Assembly (NCBI RefSeq): GCF_000014805.1
Contig: NC_008570.1
Span: forward strand, 1,803,001 to 1,867,000
Length of the DNA stretch: 64,000 bases
Source: Aeromonas hydrophila subsp. hydrophila ATCC 7966
Lineage (GTDB): Bacteria; Pseudomonadota; Gammaproteobacteria; Enterobacterales; Aeromonadaceae
Reading direction: 5' to 3'
A program made the position numbers and the translations under genes. The notes under the pieces are model-generated. The model was not told the origin of the DNA. It ran no database searches and worked only from the letters and a program-made list of their open reading frames with translations. Shown in pieces: positions 6,932-16,120 of the stretch (position 1 is the first letter of the stretch; each line of letters starts with the position of its first letter).

Positions 6932-9346
6932 TCAGGTGCGCTGGCGCAGGCGGCGCCAGAGTGCCAGCGGCAGCAACCAGAGCAGGTTGGCTGCCCCGCC
7001 GCCGCTGCCGTCGTCCACCTGGAAGTGGATGATGCCGTCATCGGGCGGAGCGACCGGCTTGCTGCACTGGGCGCCGGTGCGCTGGCTGATGCTCCAGCCG
7101 TTGATGCGGCCCCGATTGCCGGGCTTGCTGTCCACTATCTCCAGGGTCCAGCGGCCGGCCAGCGGCTCCCCTTCCAGCGCGCTGAAGGGCTGCAGGGGCA
7201 GCAGCTCGGTGGGGAACACCCCCTTGAGGCGCGGCAATGGGCTATAGCCCTTGTTCCAGATCTGGATGCGGGTGCCGGAGGGGGAGTTGAGCCAGATCTC
7301 CAGCTCATCGAGCGCCGGGTGTTGCAGATCCAGGTTCAGCTGCAGCCGATCGCTCACCCTGGCCTCGCTGCTCTCTATCTGCAGGCTGGTTTCACTGAGA
7401 CCACGCACTTCGTCGCTTATGGCATCGCTCAAGGTCAGCGGCTGGCCGCTGGCACGGCTGACGATGGGGGCGCCGATGGGCAGGGTCAGCGACTGCTGCC
7501 ACTGGCGCTCGGTCGGACTGGTGCCGCTCATGGCGAGATTCACCGGCAGCGCCACCTCGTCGCCACAGGCGAGCGGGCTCTGGGCCAGCAGGCGCAGGGT
7601 GGTGGTCATGCTGGCACCCGCCGCGAGGGTCGCCGGTTGCCAGCTGTAAGGATCGGCCTGCAACCCGGTTGGCAGGGTGAGAGCCAGCTCATTGAGGGTG
7701 ACCGGCGCCTTGCCCTGGTTGGTGAGGGTCAGCTGCACCGACTGGCGCTGCCCCAGCTCGATGACGCTGCCATCACTGAGGCCGACATTGACCGGTGCCT
7801 GCAACAGGCCGTGCTGGCGAAACGCCTGCTCCAGCAGCCTGGCATAGGGGTGCGCCGGGTAGAGCCGGGCGGCGGTATCCACCGTGATGCGGGCCAGTTG
7901 CGGCATGCGGATGGCCGGGCCGAGACCGAAGTGGGACTCGATGATCAGGCGATCAAACTCGTCCCGCGCCCCTTCGCCCTGCTCGGCGACCGCGGCCAGC
8001 AGCGCCTGGAACAGCGGGGTGCCCCACAACTGATCGCCATTGCTGCCGTTGATGGTGCGGTGGGCCGGGTAGTTGTAATCCGGGTGGTAGCGGGCGCGCA
8101 GATCGTCCAGCTGACGCGGGGTGCGGTCGGTGAAGCGAGCATCCCAGTTGAACACCATGGCGGGCTCGAACTGGCGACCGGCTTCGCTGCGCTGGCGGTG
8201 GCTGGCGGCCAGGTAGTCGCTGAAGCCTTCGCCGATGGCGCCCCAGTCCGCCTCGTCCCCCAGATCCGGCACTATGTGGTGCTGCACCGCGTGACCGAAC
8301 TCGTGCCAGATCACCATGGGATCCTCGGCATCGGGCACGCCGCTGCGACCCAGCTCCAGCCGGCGCTCGAACGGATCGTAGAGGGAGTTGTCCTGATAGC
8401 CGGCTTCGGTGTCGATGTCGAGCGCCCCCGGAATAAGATCGGCAAAGCCGAGGCGCTTGAGGTGGCGCTGGGCCAGATCCAGGTGGTAGTAGGCGTTGAT
8501 GTCGGCAAAGCCGCGATCATCGCGGGTGAGGCGAAACGCCTGCGGGTTGTCTGCGCTGAAGGGGGCCGTGTTCGGCTCCATGGCATCCACCACCCGGGCG
8601 TGGGGGCCGCTCAGCAGATAGCGTCCACCCGCCAGGGTGACCGGCAGCGGCACCTTGTCCTGATAGGCGGCATCCGCCAGTTGCAGGGCTTCGTGCCAGA
8701 CCAGGCTGGCGTCGCGCAGCTGGGTACGGGGATCCGGATCAAATACCCGAGCCTCCAGCTGGGTGTCGCCGGCGTCGGCGACGCGGCTGGCCTGGGTGGT
8801 GGCGGCATCCATCCAGCGACCGAGCTCGCGGCTGCCGTCACAGCTGGCGAAGAGCTGCACATAGCTGGCCTTGGCGTTGCCCGCCTGATGCTCGCGTACC
8901 CGCTGGCGCAGGGCCGGCACCAGGGTGTCGCCGTCGCGCCAGTACCAGGCTTCGACCGGACCAAGGGTGTCGATGTCGTTGCCGCCATCGCGCAGCTGCT
9001 CCAGCAGGGGATCCAGAGTGCCAGCGGCGTCGCAGCCGGGTTCGCTGCTCTGCAGCGGCCGGCTGTTGTGATAGATGCGCCAGGGCTTGCCTGTTTGATC
9101 GACGCTGACGGCGGCCTGGATGGTGGCCACCGGCAGGCCGTTGACCAGCTGGCGGAAGCTGTAGTGATGGCCGAGCAGACTGGCCCGCTCGTAGTCGGGG
9201 GCCAGGCTCACACCCAGGCGCTGTTCGAGCCACTGCTTGGGTGTGGTGGTCAGCGGTTGTTCATCGACAAACTGCAGCTCGGCCGCCAGCAGCGGCTGGG
9301 AGAGCAGGGTTGCCGCCAGCCAGAGGGCCAGGGAAGAGGGTTTCAT
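6932..9346 (-). CDS. Secreted gluzincin metalloprotease with P domain and GlyGly-CTERM tail
   Basis: An 804-residue exported protease. Order: signal peptide (1-21); propeptide-like region to about 200, containing the FTP-like SFRQLVNGLPVATIQAAV stretch; zinc site HEFGH at 348-352 with GEGFSDY (Glu373) as third ligand, the M4/M36-type gluzincin arrangement. A beta-rich region with an NEW1/CARDB-like look follows, then a proprotein-convertase P domain at about 660-775 (DELEIWLNSPSGT, LAGRWTLEIVDS). The C-terminus is Gly-Gly-Gly, a hydrophobic helix and an Arg cluster (LLWLLPLALWRRLRQRT), the GlyGly-CTERM signature processed by rhombosortase. TTGGAG precedes the ATG. It lies 32 bases after the S9 peptidase gene. 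Likely a type II-secreted, surface-anchored protease; the exact MEROPS family is uncertain. Confidence 0.82.
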   Translation of the reverse strand: MKPSSLALWLAATLLSQPLLAAELQFVDEQPLTTTPKQWLEQRLGVSLAPDYERASLLGHHYSFRQLVNGLPVATIQAAVSVDQTGKPWRIYHNSRPLQSSEPGCDAAGTLDPLLEQLRDGGNDIDTLGPVEAWYWRDGDTLVPALRQRVREHQAGNAKASYVQLFASCDGSRELGRWMDAATTQASRVADAGDTQLEARVFDPDPRTQLRDASLVWHEALQLADAAYQDKVPLPVTLAGGRYLLSGPHARVVDAMEPNTAPFSADNPQAFRLTRDDRGFADINAYYHLDLAQRHLKRLGFADLIPGALDIDTEAGYQDNSLYDPFERRLELGRSGVPDAEDPMVIWHEFGHAVQHHIVPDLGDEADWGAIGEGFSDYLAASHRQRSEAGRQFEPAMVFNWDARFTDRTPRQLDDLRARYHPDYNYPAHRTINGSNGDQLWGTPLFQALLAAVAEQGEGARDEFDRLIIESHFGLGPAIRMPQLARITVDTAARLYPAHPYARLLEQAFRQHGLLQAPVNVGLSDGSVIELGQRQSVQLTLTNQGKAPVTLNELALTLPTGLQADPYSWQPATLAAGASMTTTLRLLAQSPLACGDEVALPVNLAMSGTSPTERQWQQSLTLPIGAPIVSRASGQPLTLSDAISDEVRGLSETSLQIESSEARVSDRLQLNLDLQHPALDELEIWLNSPSGTRIQIWNKGYSPLPRLKGVFPTELLPLQPFSALEGEPLAGRWTLEIVDSKPGNRGRINGWSISQRTGAQCSKPVAPPDDGIIHFQVDDGSGGGAANLLWLLPLALWRRLRQRT

Positions 9347-9378
9347 GGTTTACTCCAACATAAAAATGAGAAAAGGGA

Positions 9379-11457
9379 TCACCGGCGGGCGCCCGCCAGG
9401 GTGAGCAGGAAGGCGTACTCGCGGGCCGCCTGCTGGCGCGCGTTGCCCGGGCTGGTGCGGTGGCCGCCGTCGAGGGCCGTGCTGAGCAGATAGGGGCCCG
9501 CCCCCGTGCTGTGTTCCCGCAGGCGGGCCACCCACTTGAGCGGCTCCCAGTAGGGCACCTGACTGTCGTGCAGCCCGGCCGTCACATAGACGGGGGGATA
9601 GGGGGCCGCATGCAGGTTGTCGTAAGGGCTCAGGCGGCGCATGGCGGCGTAATCGGCGGCAATGGCCGGGTTGCCCCACTCGGCGTACTCCTGGCGGGTG
9701 AGCGGCAGTTCTGGATCGCTCATGGTGCCGATGAGATCGACGAAAGGCACCTGCAGCACGGCCCCGGCGAAGCGGGTCGGCGCCTGGTTGAGGGCCGCCG
9801 CCACCAGCAGGCCGCCGGCGCTGCCGCCCATGGCGAACAGCCGGGCGGGGTCGATGGCGGGATCCCGGGCCAGCGCTTCGGCCACGGCCAGGAAGTCGTC
9901 CACGCTGTGCTGCTTGTGGCGGCCGCGCCCCGCCAGATACCAGTCGTCCCCCAGCATGCCGCCGCCGCGCACGTGAGCGATGGCGTAGACGAAGCCGCGA
10001 TCCAGCAGGCTCAGCACCTGCGGCTGGTAGTAGGGGCGCATGGGGGTGCTATAGGCGCCGTAGCCGTACAGCAGCAGCGCCTTGGGCTTGATGATGTCGG
10101 TGCGCCACACCAGGGAGACCGGCACCTTGACGCCATCCTTGCCCACCACCCAGCGGCGCTCGCTCTGGTAGGGGGAGGGGAGGGCGGCCCGTGAATCCGG
10201 CAGCCAGCGGCCGCTGGCGAGATCGAGCAGGCGCTGGTGCGGCGGCTCGGCCATGCCCTGGCGGCGGATCAGGATCTGCCCGCTGGCGGGGTCGTGGGCG
10301 CCCTGGATCCAGGCCGTGCCGGCCCCCTCGGTCAGCAGCAGACGATGGCTGAGCCGGCCGCGGCCATCCAGCACGTCGAGCCAGTCATCCCCATGATGGC
10401 GATACTGCAGCACCGTGTAGTCGGCAAACAGGCGCCACTTCTCGAGACTCCTCTGCTCGCCAGACCAGAGCGGCTGCCACTCTCCCTTGGCCACCTGGCT
10501 CAGGTCGGCCACCTGATATAGGCCGAGGGCACCGTCCCGGTTGCTCTTGAGCAGCACCCGTTCCCCCTGGGTATCCAGGTAGTATTCAAGGCCAGCCTGA
10601 CGGGCCTTGAGCAGAGCCGGTGTGCCCGTGTCCAGCAGGTACTGCTCGGCACTGTCGTGGTTGTTGCTCTGCAGCAGCAGGTGGCGCCGATCCGTGGTGC
10701 GATAGAGGCTCAGCAGCCAGGCAGGGTCCGCCTCCTGATGGATTTGCTGCTCCTTGCCATCGCGCCAGGCCCACAGCTGCCAGGGGCGCAGGGTGCGAGG
10801 TTCGTTGGCGATGGTGTAGAGGGTCTTGCCGTCCAGGCTCCAGAGCAGATCGCTGGCCCTGTGGGTCAGGATGGCCAGGGGCTTGCCGTCGACCAGATCG
10901 AGCAGGGTGATGCGGTAATCCCGATCGCCCTGCAGATCTTCGGCCAGGGCCAGCCAGCGCCCGTTCGGGTGCAGGGCCCAGCTGGCGAGCTCGTAGTAGC
11001 CGCTGGCCGGCTGGCGGGCCGCCAGCCGTTGGCGGGGCTCAGCCTGCTCGCCGTCTCGTTGCCACAGGCGGCCGTCGGCTTCCATCCGCCACTGGCTGCC
11101 CGCCTCGATCAGCCACTCTTGCGGCATGGGTTCACCACGCGCTTGCGCCTGCCACTCGGCCTGCAGCGCCTGCTCCAGCGGCCGCTGCGCGGCGAGCTGC
11201 CGCTCGGTCCAGCGGTTCTGCTCGCCCAGCAGGGCTAGCAGGGCGGGATCCTGGCGGCTGTCGTCGCGCCAGCCGCCATAGGGATCGAGCCGGGCCCGCT
11301 CCCCCGGCATCGGCAGTGGGCGGTGAGGAATAAGCGGGGCCACGAGCGGCGCCGAGGTGGCGACGGCCTGGCTCTGGGTGTCGGCAGGTGCAAGGGCGAC
11401 AGGCTGGACCGGCGCCGGATTGGCCAGCAGGCTGGCCAGCATCAGGAGTGCGTGCAT
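9379..11457 (-). CDS. S9 family peptidase, oligopeptidase B-like
   Basis: A 692-residue serine peptidase of the prolyl oligopeptidase family: an N-terminal beta-propeller (about 80-420) and a C-terminal alpha/beta hydrolase domain. The triad is visible as Ser546 in GGSAGG, Asp631 in GLHDSQVPYWEP and His666 in DGGHR. These fit oligopeptidase B (S9A), which cleaves after basic residues in peptides. Unlike E. coli OpdB it begins with a hydrophobic stretch (MHALLMLASLLANPAP), suggesting export. I start it at 11457, where its ATG overlaps the receptor stop by one base (TGATG). The frame stays open for another 420 bases inside the receptor gene, but that extension is not credible. Coupling to a TonB receptor suggests digestion of imported or periplasmic peptides. 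Confidence 0.85.
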   Translation of the reverse strand: MHALLMLASLLANPAPVQPVALAPADTQSQAVATSAPLVAPLIPHRPLPMPGERARLDPYGGWRDDSRQDPALLALLGEQNRWTERQLAAQRPLEQALQAEWQAQARGEPMPQEWLIEAGSQWRMEADGRLWQRDGEQAEPRQRLAARQPASGYYELASWALHPNGRWLALAEDLQGDRDYRITLLDLVDGKPLAILTHRASDLLWSLDGKTLYTIANEPRTLRPWQLWAWRDGKEQQIHQEADPAWLLSLYRTTDRRHLLLQSNNHDSAEQYLLDTGTPALLKARQAGLEYYLDTQGERVLLKSNRDGALGLYQVADLSQVAKGEWQPLWSGEQRSLEKWRLFADYTVLQYRHHGDDWLDVLDGRGRLSHRLLLTEGAGTAWIQGAHDPASGQILIRRQGMAEPPHQRLLDLASGRWLPDSRAALPSPYQSERRWVVGKDGVKVPVSLVWRTDIIKPKALLLYGYGAYSTPMRPYYQPQVLSLLDRGFVYAIAHVRGGGMLGDDWYLAGRGRHKQHSVDDFLAVAEALARDPAIDPARLFAMGGSAGGLLVAAALNQAPTRFAGAVLQVPFVDLIGTMSDPELPLTRQEYAEWGNPAIAADYAAMRRLSPYDNLHAAPYPPVYVTAGLHDSQVPYWEPLKWVARLREHSTGAGPYLLSTALDGGHRTSPGNARQQAAREYAFLLTLAGARR

Positions 11458-13619
11458 CAGAGCCCCACGAAGGTGTAGCGCAGGCTGGCGCTCAGGGAGC
11501 GGCCCGTCTGGGTGTAGAGGCCTGCATCCGTGCCCGCTTCCAGCCCGGCGACATCCTGATAGCGGGTGTAGCGGGTGTCGAGCAGGTTGTCGAGCTTGAG
11601 GTTGGCCTTGAGGGCGTCGGTGATCTGCCAGTCGGCGGTCAGGGCGAAGCTGAGCCAGCCGGCGGTTTTCAGGCACTCGCCCTGCTGCTGGGTCAGGCTG
11701 TTGCCGCAGCTGGGCACCCGGCTCATGGCGGCGGCGTAGTCGGCCTGCAGCCCCAGGCTCCAGTCGTTGGCCTGATAGCTGAGGCGGGTGTTGCCCTCGA
11801 GCGGCGTGAGGTTGCGCGGCGATTCGCCCTGGCTGGTCTTGCCGTCGACCCAGCCCAGCTTGGTGGCCAGCTCCCACTGCTGGGTCAGCCAGTAGCTGGC
11901 GGCGATCTCGGCGCCCCAGGTTTCAGACTTGGCGACGTTGCGGTATTGACGCAGCATGACCCCGTCGCTCAGGCGAAAGCCCACCTGGCGCCAGTCGACG
12001 AAGTTGTAGTAGCGGTTGTAAAAGAGGGCCGGCTTGATGCTCCACTCATCCCCTTCGCCGCTCACCCCCCACTCGAAGCTGTGGCTGGTCTCCTCCTTGA
12101 GGTTCGGGTTGGCGATGATCTCGAACGGTGGCAGGGCAAAGTAGTGGGGAATGTTGCCGTACACCTTGTCGTAGGAGGGGGCGCTAAAGCCGTTGGCGTA
12201 GCTCAGCCAGCTGCGCCACTGCTCGTTGAAGCGGTAGCTGGTGGCCAGGCTCGGCGAGATATGCCAGCTGTGGTTGCTCTCGCCCCGGCCATCCTGCGGG
12301 CTCAGCCACTGCTGATCCATGCGCAGGGTCGGGGTGAACTGCCACTGGCCCAGGGTCGCCACGTCCCCCAGCCAGATGCCGGCCCGATCGGTACGGGCGC
12401 TGCTGAAGGGGGCGGACTGGGTGGGCTGGGGAATGCCGGCTTCCAGCATCAGCTTCTCCACCGGTCGCTCGTGCCGGGTGCGCGCCAGCTCGATGCCGTA
12501 GCTCAGCTTGTGTTCGATGGGGCCGGTGACCAGATCGCGGCGGATATCCAGCTCGCTGCCGATCAGCTGTTCGGTGAAGGTGGCCAGCTCCCGCTCGCTG
12601 CGATAGCGGGGGTAGCCGCTCAGCTCGTCATTTTGCAGCAGGCTGCGCTTGTTGGCGGTGTTCTTGGCGTAGTTGCCGTGCAGGTTCCAGGTAAATCGGT
12701 CGGCCAGCGGGTGGCCGAGATCCTGCGCCTCCCAGCTCAGCTTGCCGCCCTGGGAGCGTTGGGTGCCGTTCTCGCGATACTGGCGCACCTGCCACTTGCC
12801 GTCGGGCTGGGGAATTTCACGCGGCCCCTGATCCCGCTTGGCGTTGTCTTCGAAGTAGTCGAGCTCGAGGCGCAGCAGATGCTGTTCATTGAGGGTCAGG
12901 CTGGAGCTGGTGGAGGCGCTGAGGCCATCGAGATCCGCCGGGATGCGGCTCTGGTCGTAGTTGGCGGTCTCGTGTCCCTGCCAGCCGGAGAGACGCAGCA
13001 GGTGGGCGCTCTCGCCCCAGCGGGCGGCGCCGGTGGCGCTCAGTTTCTGCTTGTCGCTGCTGCCATCGTGCAGCACCTTGCTGCTGAGGTAGGCATCCTG
13101 CCCCTGCAGGTAATCTTCCGGCTGCTTGGTGGTGATGACCACGGTGCCGCCGATGGCGTCCGAGCCGTGCAGGGCGGAGCCGGCTCCCTTGGCCACCTCG
13201 ATCTGCTTGACGTCATCGAGATCGAAGCTGAAACGGCCCACCTTGTCGTTGAGGTCGTCGGCGCCGAAGCCGTCGCTGACCCGGACCCCGTCCTTGATGA
13301 TCAGCACCCGGTTGCCACCGATGCCGCGGATGCTGATGTTTTGCGGCCGGCCCGCCGAGCCGGTCACCGAGACGCCGGGTTCGTTCTTGAACACGTCGGT
13401 GAGCTCGGTGGCTATCTGGCGCTCCAGATCCTCTTCGGTGATGACGGTGATGGAGCCCGAGATATCGGACAGTTTCTGTTCGACCCGCTGACCCTTGACC
13501 ACTATGGTCTCGCGCGCCTTGGGCGGGGTGGTGCCGGAGGTGTCTATGCCAGCGGGATCGCCGGCGGCCAGTGCTGTACCGGACAGCAGCATGGGCCAGT
13601 AGTGAAGCAGTGTTTTCAT
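11457..13619 (-). CDS. TonB-dependent heme/hemoglobin-type outer-membrane receptor
   Basis: A 720-residue receptor: signal peptide (1-18), TonB box ETIVVKG at 37-43, a plug domain (EEDLERQIATELTDVFKNEP, ISIRGIGGNRVLIIKDGVR, GAGSALHGSDAIGGTV), then a 22-strand-type barrel ending in the aromatic-terminated LRYTFVGL. A GFSAPSYDKVYG ... NPNLKEETSHSFEWG block resembles the FRAP/NPNL region of heme and hemoglobin receptors (HmuR/HutA type), with a histidine (NIPHYF) between the two motifs. A consensus Fur box lies about 70 bases upstream. No clear Shine-Dalgarno precedes the ATG. It is the first gene of the cluster and overlaps the next by one base. The ligand is inferred; another iron source is possible. 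Confidence 0.85.
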   Translation of the reverse strand: MKTLLHYWPMLLSGTALAAGDPAGIDTSGTTPPKARETIVVKGQRVEQKLSDISGSITVITEEDLERQIATELTDVFKNEPGVSVTGSAGRPQNISIRGIGGNRVLIIKDGVRVSDGFGADDLNDKVGRFSFDLDDVKQIEVAKGAGSALHGSDAIGGTVVITTKQPEDYLQGQDAYLSSKVLHDGSSDKQKLSATGAARWGESAHLLRLSGWQGHETANYDQSRIPADLDGLSASTSSSLTLNEQHLLRLELDYFEDNAKRDQGPREIPQPDGKWQVRQYRENGTQRSQGGKLSWEAQDLGHPLADRFTWNLHGNYAKNTANKRSLLQNDELSGYPRYRSERELATFTEQLIGSELDIRRDLVTGPIEHKLSYGIELARTRHERPVEKLMLEAGIPQPTQSAPFSSARTDRAGIWLGDVATLGQWQFTPTLRMDQQWLSPQDGRGESNHSWHISPSLATSYRFNEQWRSWLSYANGFSAPSYDKVYGNIPHYFALPPFEIIANPNLKEETSHSFEWGVSGEGDEWSIKPALFYNRYYNFVDWRQVGFRLSDGVMLRQYRNVAKSETWGAEIAASYWLTQQWELATKLGWVDGKTSQGESPRNLTPLEGNTRLSYQANDWSLGLQADYAAAMSRVPSCGNSLTQQQGECLKTAGWLSFALTADWQITDALKANLKLDNLLDTRYTRYQDVAGLEAGTDAGLYTQTGRSLSASLRYTFVGL

Positions 13620-13689
13620 ATTGAGAATAATTATTATTTAAGCCTGAAGGCCGCGGATTATTGCAGAGAGGTCCAGTCAGATCAACGAT

Positions 13690-13704
13690 TGATAATCATT
13701 ATCA
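13690..13704 (-). promoter_or_regulatory. Fur box
   Basis: TGATAATCATTATCA is a perfect palindrome and matches the core of the Fur consensus GATAATGATAATCATTATC. It lies about 70 bases upstream of the TonB receptor start. A second, weaker AT-rich stretch (GAATAATTATTATT) sits directly in front of the start codon at 13623-13636. Confidence 0.85.
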
Positions 13705-13875
13705 TTTTGTTTTTATGATCCTGATCAGACTGCATTTTTTGATTAATGCATCAGTAGCAATGCGGGACAACGTTTGCGCCTGCAGGGCACTGGGCGGGCA
13801 GACAGGGAATGAAACGGGGGAGGGTGGCAAGGTGTTGGCTGAGGGCTTGGCAGCTCATGCCAAGGTGATGGCTGC

Positions 13876-13908
13876 AATAAAAAACCCGCTGCAGGAGCGG
13901 GTTTTCAA
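13876..13908 (-). terminator. Terminator of yejLM
   Basis: On the minus strand AAAACCCGCT-CCTGC-AGCGGGTTTT runs into TTATTG. It begins 18 bases past the yejM stop. Confidence 0.85.
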
Positions 13909-13925
13909 GGGGCATGAGGCGGCTA

Positions 13926-15776
13926 TCAGGGGGCGCGATAGAAGCGGTTCAGCTCGTTCATCACCTGGATCATGACGCCCATGTCGGGGGTGCCGTGCTT
14001 GATGGGACGGTAGCTGTTTCGCTCCAGCAGCTCGAAGTCACCCTGCTTGTTGAAGTGGGTGATGGTGTTGCCCTGATAGATGGCAAAGTCGCGTTGATCC
14101 CCCGCCAGCAGCCAGTTGCGCGGGCTGGTGTCGAACAAGTTGCGGCCGATGCTGTAGTCCCGTGGCGCATTGCGCACTCCCAGCATGCTCTGCATCAGGG
14201 TCGGCACCAGATCCAGATGGCTGCTCACCGGGCTCGTCGACAGGGTATCGTTGCCCGGCCAGGCCAGCACGAACGGCACCTGCACCTGATAGGGCGAGTA
14301 GTTGGTGCCATAGCCCCAGCTGTTGTTCTGGGTCTCGTTGAACTCCTGACCGTGGTTGGCGGTGACCACGACGATGGTCTGCTCGCCAAGCCCCTGCTGT
14401 TGCAGCTGGGCCAGCATCTGTTCCAGCAACTGGTCTGTATAGAAAACCGCATTCTTGTAGCGGTTCTCCAGCTTCACCAGGTTCTCGGCCTGATAGGCGG
14501 TGGCCGGGTTGAACTTGGTGAGCTCCGGCTGGAAGGGCCCCTTCACGTTGGCCGGCAGCTGATAGTCACCCGGGCTCGACAGATAGACCAGCGAGAACCA
14601 GGGGCGGTCCGGCGAGCGCTTGGCGAGCCACTGCTGCCAGTCGCCGATGAGCTGGGTGTCGTCGGTCTGCTCGGAGACGAACACCTGTTTGCGCAGGCCG
14701 GAGAGGATGCTCTGACGGTACTTCTGGGCATCTTCCAGCGCGCCAAACAGGCCGAACTGGTAGTCCTGGCGCAGCATCTCGTCGAACAGTACCGGCGGTG
14801 TCTTGTCGTTGCGAATGTCGTCGTAGTAGTGACCCGGCAGGCCGTAGAACAGGCTGAACATCCCCATCACATCGTCGTTGCCACCGCTCATGTGGTTGGC
14901 AAAGTTGAGGTGCTGATCCGCATAGCGCTGCAGATTGGGCATGTTGATGTTGTTGAGCATGTCGGCCCGCAGGGAGTCGACCACCACGATCAACAGGTTC
15001 TTGTGAGTCAGCGGGGCGTTGACGCTGAGCGGGCGCAGCGGGTAGCGCAAGCGGCTCGCATTGTCACCATCCTGTGATTCGGCCTTCTTCTCGTACTGAT
15101 CCAGATCCAGCCAGCCGTGCTTGGCGAGGAAGCTCTTGGCGGTCATCGGGTAGGAGAGCGGGAAGTTGGCGCGCTGCATGGTGATGGGCTGATATAGGGT
15201 GGCATCGGCCCAGCTGTTGACCACGTGGGTCAGGATGAAGCAGACCAGCAGGGCCAGCCCCACCTGATTGCCGTACTGACGGCGCTTGCGCTTGTTGATC
15301 TTGCGCCACACATAGGCCGACAGCAGCAGTTGCACCAGGAAGATGGTGGGCACCGCCACGAAGATGATGCTCCAGATCGAGCCCTCCTCGGTCTGGGCCT
15401 GATCCAGCAGCAACTGCCACACCTGGCCGTTGAGGTGGAACTTGAACAGCTGGAACACCTGGGTGTCGATGAGCAGCAGCACCAGCGCCAGGGTGGCGAT
15501 GATGGCCGAGATGAAGCGCAGCGGCTTCTCTTTGGGCAGCACGAAACTCAGGGGGAAGATCGTCAACAGATAGGTGACAAAGCTCAGAAACGAGAAGTGA
15601 CCGATCCAGCTGATGATGAGATAGGTCACGCCGAGCGTGGTCGACGGCCAGCTGATCGCCCCCAGGTAGCGGGTGGCAATCAGCATGGCCAGAATGATGT
15701 TGAAGAAGGAGAACCAATGCCCCCAGGTGATCAGGCGAGAAACATTATCACGATAGGGGTTGCCGGTTTCGACCAT
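13926..15776 (-). CDS. yejM: YejM/PbgA (LapC)-family inner-membrane sulfatase-like protein
   Basis: A 616-residue inner-membrane protein. An N-terminal DUF3413 region of about five transmembrane helices (1-195) is followed by a periplasmic sulfatase/alkaline-phosphatase-fold domain from about 250 (NLLIVVVDSLRADMLN, SGGNDDVMGMFSLFYG, VVVTANHGQEFNE). In E. coli YejM (PbgA/LapC) is essential; it senses periplasmic LPS and restrains FtsH-LapB degradation of LpxC. The sulfatase site there is not catalytic. Gene order yejL-yejM with yejK divergent is the enteric arrangement. Slightly longer than E. coli YejM (586). Confidence 0.93.
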   Translation of the reverse strand: MVETGNPYRDNVSRLITWGHWFSFFNIILAMLIATRYLGAISWPSTTLGVTYLIISWIGHFSFLSFVTYLLTIFPLSFVLPKEKPLRFISAIIATLALVLLLIDTQVFQLFKFHLNGQVWQLLLDQAQTEEGSIWSIIFVAVPTIFLVQLLLSAYVWRKINKRKRRQYGNQVGLALLVCFILTHVVNSWADATLYQPITMQRANFPLSYPMTAKSFLAKHGWLDLDQYEKKAESQDGDNASRLRYPLRPLSVNAPLTHKNLLIVVVDSLRADMLNNINMPNLQRYADQHLNFANHMSGGNDDVMGMFSLFYGLPGHYYDDIRNDKTPPVLFDEMLRQDYQFGLFGALEDAQKYRQSILSGLRKQVFVSEQTDDTQLIGDWQQWLAKRSPDRPWFSLVYLSSPGDYQLPANVKGPFQPELTKFNPATAYQAENLVKLENRYKNAVFYTDQLLEQMLAQLQQQGLGEQTIVVVTANHGQEFNETQNNSWGYGTNYSPYQVQVPFVLAWPGNDTLSTSPVSSHLDLVPTLMQSMLGVRNAPRDYSIGRNLFDTSPRNWLLAGDQRDFAIYQGNTITHFNKQGDFELLERNSYRPIKHGTPDMGVMIQVMNELNRFYRAP

Positions 15777-15819
15777 AGTGATCCATCTGCTTGAAAAACA
15801 TCAAAGAATGCGAAGAGAC

Positions 15820-16047
15820 TCAGTGAGCATCGTGGCGATGATCCACCGAGGCGGTGAGCGCCTGGATGTATTTTTCGGTGATCGCCTGACGCTGGGCCGG
15901 GGCCATGCCATTGATGATATTGGTGGTCAGGTTGCCGAGCACCATCAGACTCAGATCCACCGGCGCCTTGTGCTTCTCCAGGGCGGTGATCAGGTCGTTC
16001 ATCAGGGCGTCAAACTGCTCGTTATTGTACTTTGATACGATGGGCAT
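15820..16047 (-). CDS. yejL: YejL, DUF1414 family small protein
   Basis: A 75-residue protein, the same length as E. coli YejL, with the family core [20 protein letters not shown] and APAQRQAI. Its function is unknown. I start it at the ATG at 16047 ([11 protein letters not shown]), matching the family N-terminus, rather than at 16071, which would add eight residues. It lies 43 bases upstream of yejM on the same strand and 73 bases from divergent yejK. Confidence 0.9.
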
Positions 16048-16120
16048 AATCTTGGGTTCATCTCGGTTCAAAGCGCCTTATAATACTTCACCCTTTCGGC
16101 TAACACTATGGCTTTGTGAC

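Noticed and set aside
6863..9493. 876-codon open frame on the plus strand
   Set aside because: It lies antisense to the metalloprotease gene, has no domain and has a Gly/Gln/Ala-rich composition typical of the antisense of GC-rich genes.
11458..11877. Extended N-terminus of the S9 peptidase overlapping the receptor
   Set aside because: The extension is Arg/Gln/Pro-rich shadow sequence; the one-base stop/start overlap at 11457 explains the real start.
13623..13636. Second Fur box next to the receptor start
   Set aside because: It is AT-rich with only partial symmetry; the upstream palindrome explains iron control on its own.
11388..13718. 776-codon plus-strand frame across the TonB receptor
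   Set aside because: It is an antisense shadow of a gene with clear plug and barrel motifs; low-complexity translation and no ribosome-binding site.
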